Notes: generated from the sequence alone by a model not told the origin. A stretch of DNA of 34,637 nt from Nemertoderma westbladi (GCA_032718475.1 JAUCBJ010003510.1:1-34637); one strand, 5' to 3'; shown: positions 20,461-29,528, counted from the stretch's first letter. Made by a program: numbers and translations.

Positions 20461-20880
20461 ATGGAAAAGGCAATCCAGGATAGGGCAGATTCTTACATAG
20501 ACCAGGTACTCACAAATCTAAATGGGCTTTGACTCTGCACAGAAGGTCAGGTGTATGACCATAACGAACTCAGGAATGGATCAGACCACAGCCCAGTATC
20601 AATTAAACTATATCCTATTTTAGGAATAGAGAGAGGCGAACACCACTAATCTCAAAGCACTCCAGGAAGAGTACGGCAATAACCCTATTATTTGGACAGA
20701 AAAGACAATGAATGCGTATCTAGAGAAAGTGACACACACCATCCAGCAAGCAGCTTCAAAGTTTATCATGAAAATCACAATCAGAAAGAAAACCAAAAAC
20801 CTTAGAATAATAAACAAGAAGCTCAACTCTCGGAGCAAAACAACAAAAGGTCTATACTCATCCCAAATCACATACCAAAC
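20461..20880 (+). pseudogene. LINE relic: endonuclease C-terminus and linker
   Basis: Plus-strand pieces in two frames: DRADSYIDQVLTN (about 20485-20520), then after a frame change VYDHNELRNGSDHSPVSIK (about 20550-20610). GSDHSPV is the catalytic C-terminal motif of apurinic-like endonucleases in non-LTR retrotransposons. A linker follows (LKALQEEYGNNPIIWTEKT, and the frame from 20708 to about 20880). The RT domain is absent: homology jumps to a 3' untranslated region. Confidence 0.7.
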
Positions 20881-20883
20881 CAA

Positions 20884-21113
20884 TAATAAACACAATTTAC
20901 TGATTATATTATACTTATATTTGCACATTTATTGTATATACGCCTATGACGTCTTATTATCAATTGTAATCTGTGCAATTATTCAATTTTAATTTGTATC
21001 TCAGTATATCTTATACCGATTTTGATATGTGTCAATCTGGTAGACTTTTATTATATGTTCTTGTGCAATTTATGTAAATTTTATTTCATTACAACAATGA
21101 AATGAAATGAAAA
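20884..21113 (+). mobile_element. LINE 3' untranslated region with GAAAT-type tail
   Basis: An AT-rich segment ends in CAATGAAATGAAATGAAA (21095-21113), a short-repeat tail typical of several non-LTR retrotransposons. It follows directly after the endonuclease-linker relic, so one element seems to have lost its entire RT, or two fragments are juxtaposed. Confidence 0.5.
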
Positions 21114-21377
21114 ACTTTTAAGAATTTTTATACAACTTTTGCTGACGAAAATGGTGCTTCAATAATGAACCGTAAAACTGTTCAATAAAGTGGGGCCGGC
21201 CAAGTAATTCCATAGAAACAAATCTAATAGAAAATTGAATACAATTTAAAAAAATGGGGATACAATATCTAATAGTACGACGAATATTTACAAAGCAATA
21301 ACTAATAGATTTGTTGTAAAAACAATAATTAAGATAAATAATTAGTTTGAAACCAATTGCACGTATACTACAGTATA

Positions 21378-22010
21378 ATGGATCGAAAAGGGAAGGGAAA
21401 ACAGTTAAAAAGAAAACAAGTTCAATCCAATGATGATTCAGAGAATGAAGATGGTATTAGTGGGGAGCCTAAAACTAAAGTAGAAAGAAAAAGTAGTTTA
21501 ATATTAGCAAAACCCAATAATAATGAAGAATTAAACAATAAAATAATATCATCAGAAGATCTCTCGAGAATACTCGAGTTCGATAAAGATCTGGAATGCT
21601 CGATTTGTCGCGAGGTACTCATTGAGCCGTTACTTCTCAACTGTTCGCATTCTTTCTGCTGTCACTGCGTGGCAGTCTGGTTGAAACAGAAGCCTAATTG
21701 TCCGGCGTGTCGGGAGCCTGTCCACAAAGCCACGAGATCCGCCGCACTCGACATATTAGTGGGGCAAATCGTCGCCCAACAGGACCGAGCCACTATTCGG
21801 GCCAGAGAGACAGTGCAGAAGAGCCGGAATGTAGATAAAGTTGATCTCCCCAAAGTATGCGATAAGTGCGGCCACTTCGTTGTGGAGGTAAAAAACGAGG
21901 AAGAATATGATGATGCAGATGTGAACGAGATGATTGATGCAGCTCTTGAGATTTCGCGGCAGATTGCTTCTCGTATTGCGGACGTTATTCACAGTTACGT
22001 GACGGAATAA
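21378..22010 (+). CDS. RING-finger protein, RNF8-like RING (probable E3 ubiquitin ligase)
   Basis: ATG at 21378 (MDRKGKGK...) gives 210 residues; the frame opens slightly earlier but without another ATG. A C3HC4 RING is complete: Cys74, Cys77, Cys89, His91, Cys94, Cys97, Cys108, Cys111. Spacing, the C-SHSFC core and the following KATRSAALDILV helix closely resemble the C-terminal RING and post-RING helix of RNF8. The expected role is to recruit a ubiquitin-loaded E2 and transfer ubiquitin to substrates. RNF8's FHA phosphopeptide domain is absent; the N-terminus (1-60) is basic/acidic, Lys-rich and probably disordered. A small CDKCGH motif at 161-166 and an acidic tail segment (174-181) precede a C-terminal helix. 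The gene is intronless and sits among transposon relics. The first ~60 codons are AT-rich like the flanks; the RING part is GC-richer. I consider it intact; substrate unknown. Confidence 0.85.
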   Translation: MDRKGKGKQLKRKQVQSNDDSENEDGISGEPKTKVERKSSLILAKPNNNEELNNKIISSEDLSRILEFDKDLECSICREVLIEPLLLNCSHSFCCHCVAVWLKQKPNCPACREPVHKATRSAALDILVGQIVAQQDRATIRARETVQKSRNVDKVDLPKVCDKCGHFVVEVKNEEEYDDADVNEMIDAALEISRQIASRIADVIHSYVTE

Positions 22011-22203
22011 ATCGCGTCTATCCGCCCATTAACAGATGATATAACCTGATTAAATTAGAATAGATAAGTTTGGCTTAATAATATTCGGTCAGATTTCTAA
22101 ATATATTGCCAGGTAGATAAGTTTTCATTCACTATTCAATTTTTTCATAGAATTACCAAAAACAACTAATCTGTGGGTACCGGTACTGCTTTAGAACGGT
22201 ATA

Positions 22204-22209
22204 AATAAA
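22204..22209 (+). promoter_or_regulatory. Candidate polyadenylation signal for the RING gene
   Basis: AATAAA about 195 bases after the RING gene stop codon, a normal 3'-UTR distance. It is the first canonical hexamer after the stop in an AT-rich context, so chance occurrence is possible. Confidence 0.4.
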
Positions 22210-22497
22210 CCCACTACTATAGGACGCCTCGCCACCACAGATCATATCCTCTATATTATAGCGCAATATTATTGCACGTCTTTTTACATATTGTGTGTAA
22301 CATTCTAAATTTAAACTGAGTTTGATGAAGGACTGTTTGTTAAAATATTGCTCGCTAATCATAATTTTCATAATAATCATAACCATAATCAAGTTCGTGA
22401 GAAATAGCTGCGTTATGGGCATTCGAAAGTTCCATGTTTGTAGGCCTATTTTTTTTGCTTCCGCTGCAGGCCACTTATTTCCATTTAATAAATATAC

Positions 22498-22735
22498 CAT
22501 ATTCTGGAACATTTTGTTTATCGCATTCGTAGCTGGGCAACAATACAATACCTCTTTAGTCATTAATCATACTATTACGTAGCTAATTCATACATAAAGA
22601 AATGTTATAGAATATGTAGTTTATATTTAATAGAATAAAATAGCCTCGCACAGGCGCAATCCCATGCAACTTTATAATGCTCATATCTCAGCTATTTTAC
22701 AACGAAATTCAGATTGTGTTACATATTTTTTTTCT
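22498..22735 (-). repeat. Single arm of an inverted-repeat element family
   Basis: About 235 bp match 33060-33285 in the same orientation: TTCTGGAACATTTTGTTTATC, GTAGCTGGGCAACAATAC, AATAAAATAGCCTCGC and CTCATATCTCAGCTATTTT are shared. Here the partner arm is not obvious, so it is a solo or truncated copy. Short frames on both strands through this block are repeat-borne. Confidence 0.7.
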
Positions 22736-22977
22736 ATTTGTTATATTGTTATTGGGATATATATTTTTGCTTTATAATACTAATTTGGTTCCGGCTATGG
22801 TTTCATTATGAAAAACAGGAACATAGTCGGCAGATCTATTGACAGCGCTTACTCGTCCACTCTTTATCCCCCGCCATCCTAGTCTTCTCTCGATTCGCCA
22901 CAATCACGTCGCATCGTGAATATTACCAATACAGTAACCCCTACACATTACCCTTACAGTAACTTTTACAATACTGA

Positions 22978-23233
22978 ATGGGAGAATCTTTTAGGCTCGT
23001 TAAGCCAAGGAATGCCTGTTCACCACCATGGGTGATCTTCCACAGTAAACCCTTCCACTCTGTTTCCCAAGTTGCCTTGGTTCCCATTTATCGACCACTG
23101 AAGGATGAAAGCCGGGGTTGGGCTAGGCTGCAGCATTTAAAGCTCTGTGCCCAAACAGTGCCGCCCCATCTAGGGATCGAACCCGGGCTCCCTAATCGGA
23201 AGCACAGTAATGTCACCACTAGACCAAGCTGCT
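22978..23233 (-). mobile_element. tRNA-derived SINE, full head and body
   Basis: On the minus strand, starting near 23233, there is an A box TGGTCTAGTGG (23226-23216) and a perfect B box GGTTCGATCCC (23183-23173), about 33 bases apart as in a tRNA. A body of about 190 bp follows, ending near CTCCCATTC at 22978. A second copy of the body lies at 28320-28524. A/B boxes with a tRNA-like head make pol III transcription and LINE-driven retroposition the expected life cycle. I could not see clear target duplications around this copy. Confidence 0.85.
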
Positions 23234-23424
23234 GCTTTTTTTAGTTTGTTTTCTACCAGGCTTTTGATTTACAGGCCTCTTACTAACCTGCCCTACAGAC
23301 TGCCATATAATGAATTATATAAGACCCCATGTCCTAAGATAAGAATCTACAGTGGACAGTGGAAATTAGATTCTTCCAGGCTTCCAGATTCTCCATAGTT
23401 GTCGCTATTATTATCATATAGCAT

Positions 23425-23675
23425 GACGGAACGCTGCAAAGAATCAATAATGACCTGGAAACAACTCCAATTACCCTATCCAGAATGTATAATTTCCATT
23501 TAAATTAATGAGTGCTTCTTTATTATCCAGTTTACAGTGACGGGCACGGCATTAGCTACTGTATGAAGATGGATCAAAGATTTATCACATCCATGCAGGA
23601 GACTTAATAGATATCATATAATGAAAGGATGCAATAAACTTTAATTAGATTTAAATGTATGATTATACTGTGTAC
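23425..23675 (-). repeat. Right arm of the long inverted pair enclosing the RING gene
   Basis: Reverse complement of 18835-19209 without the left arm's ~130-bp extra segment. It begins GACGGAACGCTGCAAAG and ends CTGTGTAC. Similarity stops outside 18835 and 23675, so the outer limits are matched and the enclosed segment is 4.84 kb. Confidence 0.75.
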
Positions 23676-23696
23676 TTGTTAATAAATTTCACATAT

Positions 23697-23998
23697 ATTC
23701 GAAATAGTACATGATTAAAATGTTTAAATGAGCATCCATAAAATTCTTCCTTCACATACCGAACGCTGATAAGTTGACATAATGCTGCATGTCAGGCTAC
23801 TAATGCAGGACAAACGCTGCGAGCGCAGCGAGGGAGGTTTACATAAATAAATAAGGGTCTTTAACGCTGAAAAGTGACCTTTTTAAGCAATGATGTATGT
23901 AATTTTGTTACATTATGTCAACATATCAGAGTTCGGTATGTGAAGAAAGGATTTTATGGATGCTCATTTAAACATTCGAATCATGTACTATTTCGAAT
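23697..23998. mobile_element. 302-bp fold-back element with 88-bp arms
   Basis: ATTCGAAATAGTACATGATT... (23697-23784) is repeated as its near-perfect reverse complement at 23911-23998. The 126-bp centre contains the GC-rich CGCTGCGAGCGCAGCGAGGG motif. The transcript of either strand would fold into a hairpin of about 88 bp. No frame is present; it is a fold-back MITE. Confidence 0.85.
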
Positions 23999-24353
23999 AG
24001 GCAGTGATTTTTTATGTCCTTTTATTTGACTTTTTTTGTCCTTTTTTTTACGAATTATGCATAATGACTTTTGTTGTCCTTTTAATGACTTTTATTGTCC
24101 TTTTAATGACTTTTTATGTATGTATTTCTTCAAACTGTCAGACTGCTGATTTCTGGACTGTCAGACAGTTGATTTCACTATGCCTGTGCCAAAACATTCC
24201 ATGATTCCATGATTTATAGACTATGAGATAGATTTCCATATGCGCCTGTGGTAAAAAGACTCTATATTTAATAGTTTGTGGTTGTTGTCGATAATCGATT
24301 ACCACATGACGTAGCAAAACACTCATTTTATAGCCAAAAACAATTACCAATTG

Positions 24354-25453
24354 ATGGAAAGGAGCAGGTTAAGGCCGAGTTTTCTAACCAAAACAATAAA
24401 CCGTCACTTTACCAAATCAGGGAAAGGAGCAGGTTACAGAGACGGGATTTTCTAACCAAAACAATAAACGATCACTTAACTAATTGAAGGAAAGGAGCAG
24501 GTTACAGAGGCGGGATTTTCTAACCAAAACAATAAACGATCACTTAACTTATTGATGGAAAGGAGCAGGTTACAGAGGCGGGATTTTCTAACCAAAACAA
24601 TAAACAGTCACTTTACCAAATCAGGGAAAGGAGCACGTTACAGAGACGGGATTTTCTAAACAAAACAATAAACGATCACTTAACTAATTGAAGGAAAGGA
24701 GCAGGTTACAGAGGAGGGATTTTCTAACCAAAACAATAAACGATCACTTAACTTATTGAGGGAAAGGAGCAGGTTACAGAGGCGGGATTTGCTAACCAAA
24801 ACAATAAACGATCATTTAACTAATTGAGGGAAAGGGACAGGTTACAGAGGCGGAATTTTCTAACCAAAACAATAAACGATCACTTAACTAATTGAGGGAA
24901 AGGAGCAGGTTACAGAGGCGGGATTTTCTAACCAAAACAATAAACGATCATTTAACTAATTGAGGGAAAGGGGCAGGTTACAGAGGCGGGCCTTTCTAAC
25001 CAAAACAAAAAACGGTCACTTTACCAATTCAGGGAAAGGAGCAGGTTACAGAGGCGGGATTTTCTAACCAAAACAATAAACGATCATTTAACTAATTGAG
25101 GGAAAGGGGCAGGTTACAGAGGCGGGATTTTCTAACCAAAACAATAAACGATCATTTAACTAATTGAGGGAAAGGAGCAGGTTACAGAGACGGGATTTTC
25201 TAACCAAAACAATAAACGATAACATTACCAATTGAGAGAAAGGAGCAGGTTACAGAGGCGGGATTTTCTAACCAAAACAATAAACGATAACATTACCAAT
25301 TGAGGGAAAGGAGCAGGTTACAGAGGCGGGATTTTCTAACCAAAACAATAAACGATCACTTAACTAATTGAGGGAAAGGAGCAGGTTAAGGCCGGATTTT
25401 CTAACCAAAACAATAAACAGTCACGTTACCAAATCAGGGAAAGGAGCAGGTTA
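24354..25453. repeat. 68-bp minisatellite, about 16 copies
   Basis: GGAAAGGAGCAGGTTACAGA starts at 24356, 24421, 24489, 24557, 24625, 24693, 24761, 24829 and so on to 25438, a 68-bp period after a 65-bp first unit. Each unit includes TTTTCTAACCAAAACAATAAAC. Two subtypes differ in the segment before GGGAAAGG (ACTTAACTAATTGAG or ACTTTACCAAATCAG) and alternate irregularly; the outermost units at both ends are more divergent, as expected if central copies homogenise. Confidence 0.96.
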
Positions 25454-25459
25454 TCCGTA

Positions 25460-25990
25460 ATACTACTCAGACAGTAGTCATGATCCATTATTGACTATAA
25501 AACTAATATAGTAATAGGCCTAAAGTATGTGAAAGGTATATCCACATTTTCCACAATCCTGCAATCCAGTTTGGCCTATCAATTATTTAAAATTTATTAG
25601 CACAACCGGTAGGCCTACCATTACCGTATTTAAATGGTAGGCTACACAGTAGGCCTATAGCAGTACCGGTGCCGGTACCGGTACTAAAATACAGAAATAC
25701 CTGCTTTATACCTACATCTGTACATACAATACAGCAAAATAGTGCTATATATACTAATACCGGTACTGATAGCCTGAGAGAACAGCAGTCAGGCAGTAGA
25801 GAAACCGGTAGCATGGAACCTAACATTAGACTTTTGGAGGACAAAAAAAATAAAAAAAAGGACAAAAAAAGGATTTAAACGGACAATAAAAATTATTGCG
25901 TGTCGAATATAAGTGCAATTTATTAACAGGTACACTACGGTCAGACGGTGGCTGAAAGCGGCCAAACAATATTAATTAAGCGTTTTTTTT
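25460..25990. other. Gene-free stretch rich in ACCGGT and TAGGCCTA
   Basis: Contains tight clusters of GTACCGGT/GCCGGTACCGGTAC (about 25664-25682) and several TAGGCCTA palindromes. The short frames on each strand here show no domain. Confidence 0.45.
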
Positions 25991-25998
25991 TTTAATTT

Positions 25999-26054
25999 CA
26001 ACCCGGGTTGAAAATAATATCAACCCGGGTTGAAACTAATATCAACCCGGGTTG
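25999..26054. repeat. Palindrome array CAACCCGGGTTG, three copies (left)
   Basis: CAACCCGGGTTG, a perfect 12-bp palindrome, at 25999, 26021 and 26043: 22-bp period with spacer AAAATAATAT-like. The spacer is the reverse complement of the one in the seven-copy array at 29658-29801, giving the two arrays opposite orientation. Confidence 0.95.
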
Positions 26055-26066
26055 GAAATAATATTG

Positions 26067-26160
26067 TCTGTCTCCGACAACCCCTCCCCCGGCTCCGACC
26101 ATACCATCGCCACGTCTGTCTCCGACAACCCCTCCCCCGGCTCCGACCATACCATCGCGA
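26067..26160. repeat. 48-bp tandem duplication
   Basis: TCTGTCTCCGACAACCCC starts at 26067 and again at 26115; 48 bp is a multiple of 3, so the minus frame reads a 16-residue duplicated peptide (MVWSEPGEGLSETD core). This frame follows directly after the stop of the small ORF at 26266-26643 and has no ATG of its own; it may be its frameshifted continuation. Confidence 0.85.
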
Positions 26161-26265
26161 ACATTTTTAGAGCATTTGATTCGCCCAGTGGTTTTTTGAT
26201 GACCATGCTCTCAATTTTACTTTGGTTGTAAATGTCTCCTTGACCTTGACCAATTTTAAACTTCA

Positions 26266-26643
26266 CTATAACAACTTTAGTCGTTGTAGTTGGTCGGCCT
26301 CGGCCTGTCGGCCCTGGCCCAGGCGTGAGTTACGACGACTGGAACTCAGACCAGCAATGATGGGCCTATGCATGCGGGAAGACGTGCTGGTCGATTCGAA
26401 ATCGTCGTCGTCATGAATGTCACCGGCACCAGCAGTTACCGGTACAAATAAGCCTCCCGCTCCCTGTAGCGGGGCGCCATCCGCTTCTGCGAATGGATTA
26501 CCGGTAACAGCTGCTTCGGGTTCTCGTTCACGGCTTTCACGCCTATTATTCATCTCGATCTCGTTTACACGGTCGTTGATGGCTCTCCTTAAATCGGATA
26601 GTTCTTCCCTTCGCTGCCTAGATAAGGGTCCTGATAATATCAT
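26266..26643 (-). CDS. Small hypothetical protein inside the palindrome-bounded segment
   Basis: ATG at 26643 gives 125 residues. The N-terminal ~35 residues (SRQRREELSDLRRAINDRVNEIE) are a charged amphipathic helix likely to be a coiled coil; an Arg/Glu-rich stretch, an Ala/Gly/Pro-rich middle, an acidic patch (DIHDDDDFE, about 75-83) and a Ser/Arg-rich end follow. GC content is much higher than the surroundings, which argues for real coding. I do not recognise the family. It resembles the left-edge ORF in style (coiled coil, low complexity, ACCGGT-rich flanks) but I see no direct sequence match. Confidence 0.4.
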   Translation of the reverse strand: MILSGPLSRQRREELSDLRRAINDRVNEIEMNNRRESREREPEAAVTGNPFAEADGAPLQGAGGLFVPVTAGAGDIHDDDDFESTSTSSRMHRPIIAGLSSSRRNSRLGQGRQAEADQLQRLKLL

Positions 26644-26870
26644 TTCATTTAATTCAAAATAAAGAAGGCCTACCTGCCTATGCCCTACCGTACTGCAGTG
26701 CAAATCAGCAGGTACCGGATAAGGATAAGGACAGAAGGAAAGGATAACCTATTACTACAGTAATTATAACCTATGCCTGTATGCTGCTATGCCAGTACAG
26801 CAGTCTGGCACTGGCAGTACTGCAGTATATCTGTACTCTGTATGTGGAATTTCGGACATTGCATCTATAG

Positions 26871-26924
26871 GGGCTGTTGCGCTGTCAGTCAGAGAGGTAA
26901 CAGCCCATGGGGTAAGGATTTACC
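26871..26924 (+). repeat. 54-bp inverted repeat, left copy
   Basis: GGGCTGTTGCGCTGTCAGTC through GGTAAGGATTTACC; the reverse complement lies at 29475-29528 with one mismatch. It sits inside the palindrome-bounded segment. Just downstream (26935-27020) a series of short palindromes occurs (CTATCAGATAG twice, TGTCAGACA). Confidence 0.9.
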
Positions 26925-27128
26925 CATGGGGCGCTTACTATCAGATAGTCTGATACCAACTGTCAGACAGTCTTTTTCAACTATCAGATAGATGATCGCC
27001 CAGTTACAAGTTGCCCGATAGTTGTATTTTTTAAACCCCGAGTGTTGTTGACGGAGTCTGTTACTTCCGAAATCGTGGTGCCGGTGCCGGAATTCTGGCT
27101 TTGATTAAAAACACTGAACTGCTGAACG

Positions 27129-27359
27129 ATGGCGGAATCTACGAAACCCGGCCGGATTCCTAATCCGAGGAGGCGACGGAGTCAATTACACGTAAACAAT
27201 GAAACAATCGCGATGGACAATGGAGTCTATTCAATGTATCGAGAACGATACGATGGCGACGGAGTCTATTACAGTATTAAACACGCAACCAAAGCGATCA
27301 GACGATGGCGAAGTAATCTACAAAACAGAGAACGACAGGAAGGCGATGGAGTTTATTAA
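27129..27359 (+). CDS. Small frame with degenerate DGDGVYYSIK repeats
   Basis: ATG at 27129 (AACGATGG, good initiation context) encodes 76 residues, Arg-rich at first and then with repeats of the form (D/G)-x-GVY(Y)S: MDNGVYSM, DGDGVYYSIKH, EGDGVY. After the stop at 27359 the DNA continues the same motif (TDNGVYYSIKPGTK) to about 27460, and an upstream copy of GACGGAGTCT lies at 27050, so a degenerate ~50-60 bp repeat GATGGCGACGGAGTCTATTA underlies it. This could be a repeat-derived peptide gene, one exon, or a stop-broken longer frame. No known domain recognised. Confidence 0.3.
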   Translation: MAESTKPGRIPNPRRRRSQLHVNNETIAMDNGVYSMYRERYDGDGVYYSIKHATKAIRRWRSNLQNRERQEGDGVY

Positions 27360-27774
27360 ACCCAGTAAGATGGTGCATAGCAGCATAGCGAAGCGATCGA
27401 GACGGATAACGGAGTCTATTACAGTATTAAACCTGGAACGAAGACGGTGGAATCTATAGGCCTAAACCTGGAACAATGCGAACAAGGCTACTGTAAAGTT
27501 AGACTAGACTGGTTTGTGAGATTAACTTGCCAATACTAAACTCAATACAAGTTGCTTTCTTCGAATTCCTTCTTCTCGAAGTCTTGTCAATGTATAAGAT
27601 TGCTAAAGACTAAAGAGCTAACTTTAGGAAAATCTGCCTTATATTTTTAGAATTATTATAATTAATTTTGTTATGTATATAATGAATTGTATCTTTTGAC
27701 AGACTACTTGATGCGCGACCGTGATAATAAAATTAAATGGTGCCGAAATATTTTCACTTAACTGCAGGTAGGGT

Positions 27775-27793
27775 GGGGGGGGGGGGGGGGGGG
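27775..27793 (+). repeat. Run of 19 G
   Basis: A pure G tract after GTAGGGT; G-quadruplex-prone and likely length-variable. It separates unrelated repeat fragments: the ATCGACGCAAATAACAGC repeat, related to 15260-15350, begins just after it. Confidence 0.95.
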
Positions 27794-28306
27794 CGCAATC
27801 AATATTCTTCCCTCTCCAGGTGAAAATCGACGCAAATAACAGCTTGTTTACTACTAAAATAAAACTGCATCCTGTTCTATAGGAAAAAACATTATAGGGG
27901 GGGAAACTTTAGCAAGTTGTGTTTATTTTAGCCGATAGACAAAGATTACATGTTTGCCAAGTTTGGTATAATTTAGTCAAAGATTGAATGAGTTACGATT
28001 TTAAATTATCAGTGGAGGGTGAAGGCGGTGGGCCAGGATTCAGTTATGTTTGAATAAAGAATAGTGATTAAACCAAGGGATACGCGATATATGACACTGC
28101 TGTATAAGTTCATTGAATGACTGTTGATTTCGAAACATTTAATTCAAAACTATATAAATGTTTATATAATGTTGGATTTTTTTTTTGTAATAATTAACAA
28201 ATGAATTATATTTCATTAATTTATTTTTTTATCTAATCACATTATTAAATAACGAAGCACAGAAATAATACCAAGATTGAATATTGAATTGAGGGTACAG
28301 TACCGA

Positions 28307-28537
28307 ATTGAATATTTGAATGGGGGAATCTTTTAGGCTCGTTAAGCCAAGGAATGCCTGTTCACCACCATGGGTGATCTTCCACAGTAAACCCTTCTTC
28401 CACTCTGTTTCCCAAGTTGCCTTGGTTCCCAATCGACCACTGAAGGATGAAAGCCGGGGTTGGGCTAGGCTGCAGCATTTAAAACACTGTGCCCAAACAG
28501 TACTGCCCCATCTAGGGATCGAACATTGAATATTTGA
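28307..28537 (-). mobile_element. 5'-truncated SINE with 13-bp target duplication
   Basis: The SINE body (28320-28524) matches the copy at 22978 but ends inside the B box (GGGATCGAAC), so the tRNA head is lost. It is flanked by perfect 13-bp duplications ATTGAATATTTGA at 28307-28319 and 28525-28537. 5' truncation with a perfect 13-bp duplication is the hallmark of target-primed reverse transcription and indicates recent insertion. Confidence 0.92.
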
Positions 28538-28565
28538 GATTGCATAAGATAAGAGCATTGAATAT

Positions 28566-28980
28566 CTTCGGCCGTCATCCCGTTGGTGACTCTATTCTGC
28601 CATTGGCAACCATTTCGACAGTTTCGATTGGTTTCGGCTCTTCAGTGCCCGAATAGACCGATGATCGGCGTGGTTGCTGTCCCCATGACTGAGGCTGCAA
28701 TACCAACCAAAATTGCAATTTCCACTAGGCGCTGGAGCAGAAACTGGTGTGACCGCGGTTCGTGGGTGGCTCTGTGGAGACGATCCCCGATCTCCCGGAG
28801 GAAGGTGGATGTCTCTGGACCAGGGCGGCCAAAGGTCTCAAAGGCCATGGGGTGAAAGAAATGGCCCGGTCCATTAGGTCGCGATACTTAGAGTTTTAAT
28901 GCGCTCCGCCCCCTCAGCTGAGTGCCCCCCAGCAATGATGGTTTGTTGAAGGTGGCTGGGGGACAGTGGATCTAGTAATA
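28566..28980 (-). pseudogene. LINE ORF2 C-terminal relic
   Basis: Minus-strand frames: SPSHLQQTIIAGGHSAEGAE then KYRDLMDRAISFTP (about 28975-28855), and after a one-base frame change MAFETFGRPGPETSTFLREI through FLLQRLVEIAILVG (28848-28642). The same arrangement, in one frame, is at 32710-33126. The FETFGxxGPxxxxFLxExGxR...DPRSxxFLLQR pattern resembles the tail region of RT polyproteins found widely in invertebrate genomes; I recall this as a pattern and did not verify it. The frameshift makes it a relic. Confidence 0.65.
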
Positions 28981-28984
28981 ATTA

Positions 28985-29470
28985 ACGCAAACTGGCAAAG
29001 ATATGATTAGGTAGGCCTACGTGATATTAGTTTCTCAAACCAAACCTATCCATCCATTGACCGTCCAAATATATCCAATTTCTCAATCCATACTAATCAG
29101 TCAGTATGCAGTATGTAATAATGTACACTGTAATGCTATACCGGTAATATCAATGTCCAACCAAACAATGCGTTGAATGTTATCGGACCAGCCGCCAAGA
29201 AATGTTAGGCTAACGGCACCTCGCTCTGTCGCATCAGTTTTTGTAGTGGTCTAGTTCCAGGCTACCAGAATCCGTTAGGCCTAGTGCATGATATAGAATC
29301 AGCACATCCTGACATCTGTGCAACTCCTGAACTCACGCGAGCATTTTACATATGGTCTTCTACCACGAAACCGTGTATTATTTACAGATGTAGGCTAAAT
29401 TTCGGGTCATGTACCGTGCACAGTACTGGTGGGCCTACACAGCTACTGCTATTTTGCCTAATACAGGTCC
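28985..29470. other. Gene-free stretch
   Basis: Contains TAGGCCTA palindromes and scattered ACCGGT, with no domain-bearing frame. The plus-strand frame at 29284-29514 reads across the 54-bp inverted repeat and is unlikely to be a gene. Confidence 0.4.
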
Positions 29471-29474
29471 CAGA

Positions 29475-29528
29475 GGTAAATCCTTACCCCACGGGCTGTT
29501 ACCTCTCTGACTGACAGCGCAACAGCCC
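29475..29528 (-). repeat. 54-bp inverted repeat, right copy
   Basis: Reverse complement of 26871-26924 with a single mismatch (CCCACGGG against CCCATGGG). Its outer end is 130 bp from the seven-copy palindrome array; the left copy's outer end is 817 bp from the three-copy array, so the left side carries about 690 bp more, including the small ORF at 26266-26643. Confidence 0.9.

Noticed and set aside
21541-21560. Possible hammerhead CTGATGA on the minus strand
   Set aside because: The heptamer is present by chance; no GAAA follows a stem II and no stem I can be formed.
21422-21992. Minus-strand frames opposite the RING gene
   Set aside because: Antisense shadows of a strongly supported plus-strand coding sequence.
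22978-23244. Plus-strand 88-residue frame, also present near 28320-28529
   Set aside because: It is the antisense of the tRNA-derived SINE; similarity between the two copies is repeat similarity, not a gene family.
24004-24204. Hydrophobic plus-strand frame as a membrane peptide
   Set aside because: It arises from a short T-rich repeat (ATGACTTTT.TTGTCCTTTT); it is low complexity with no supporting context.
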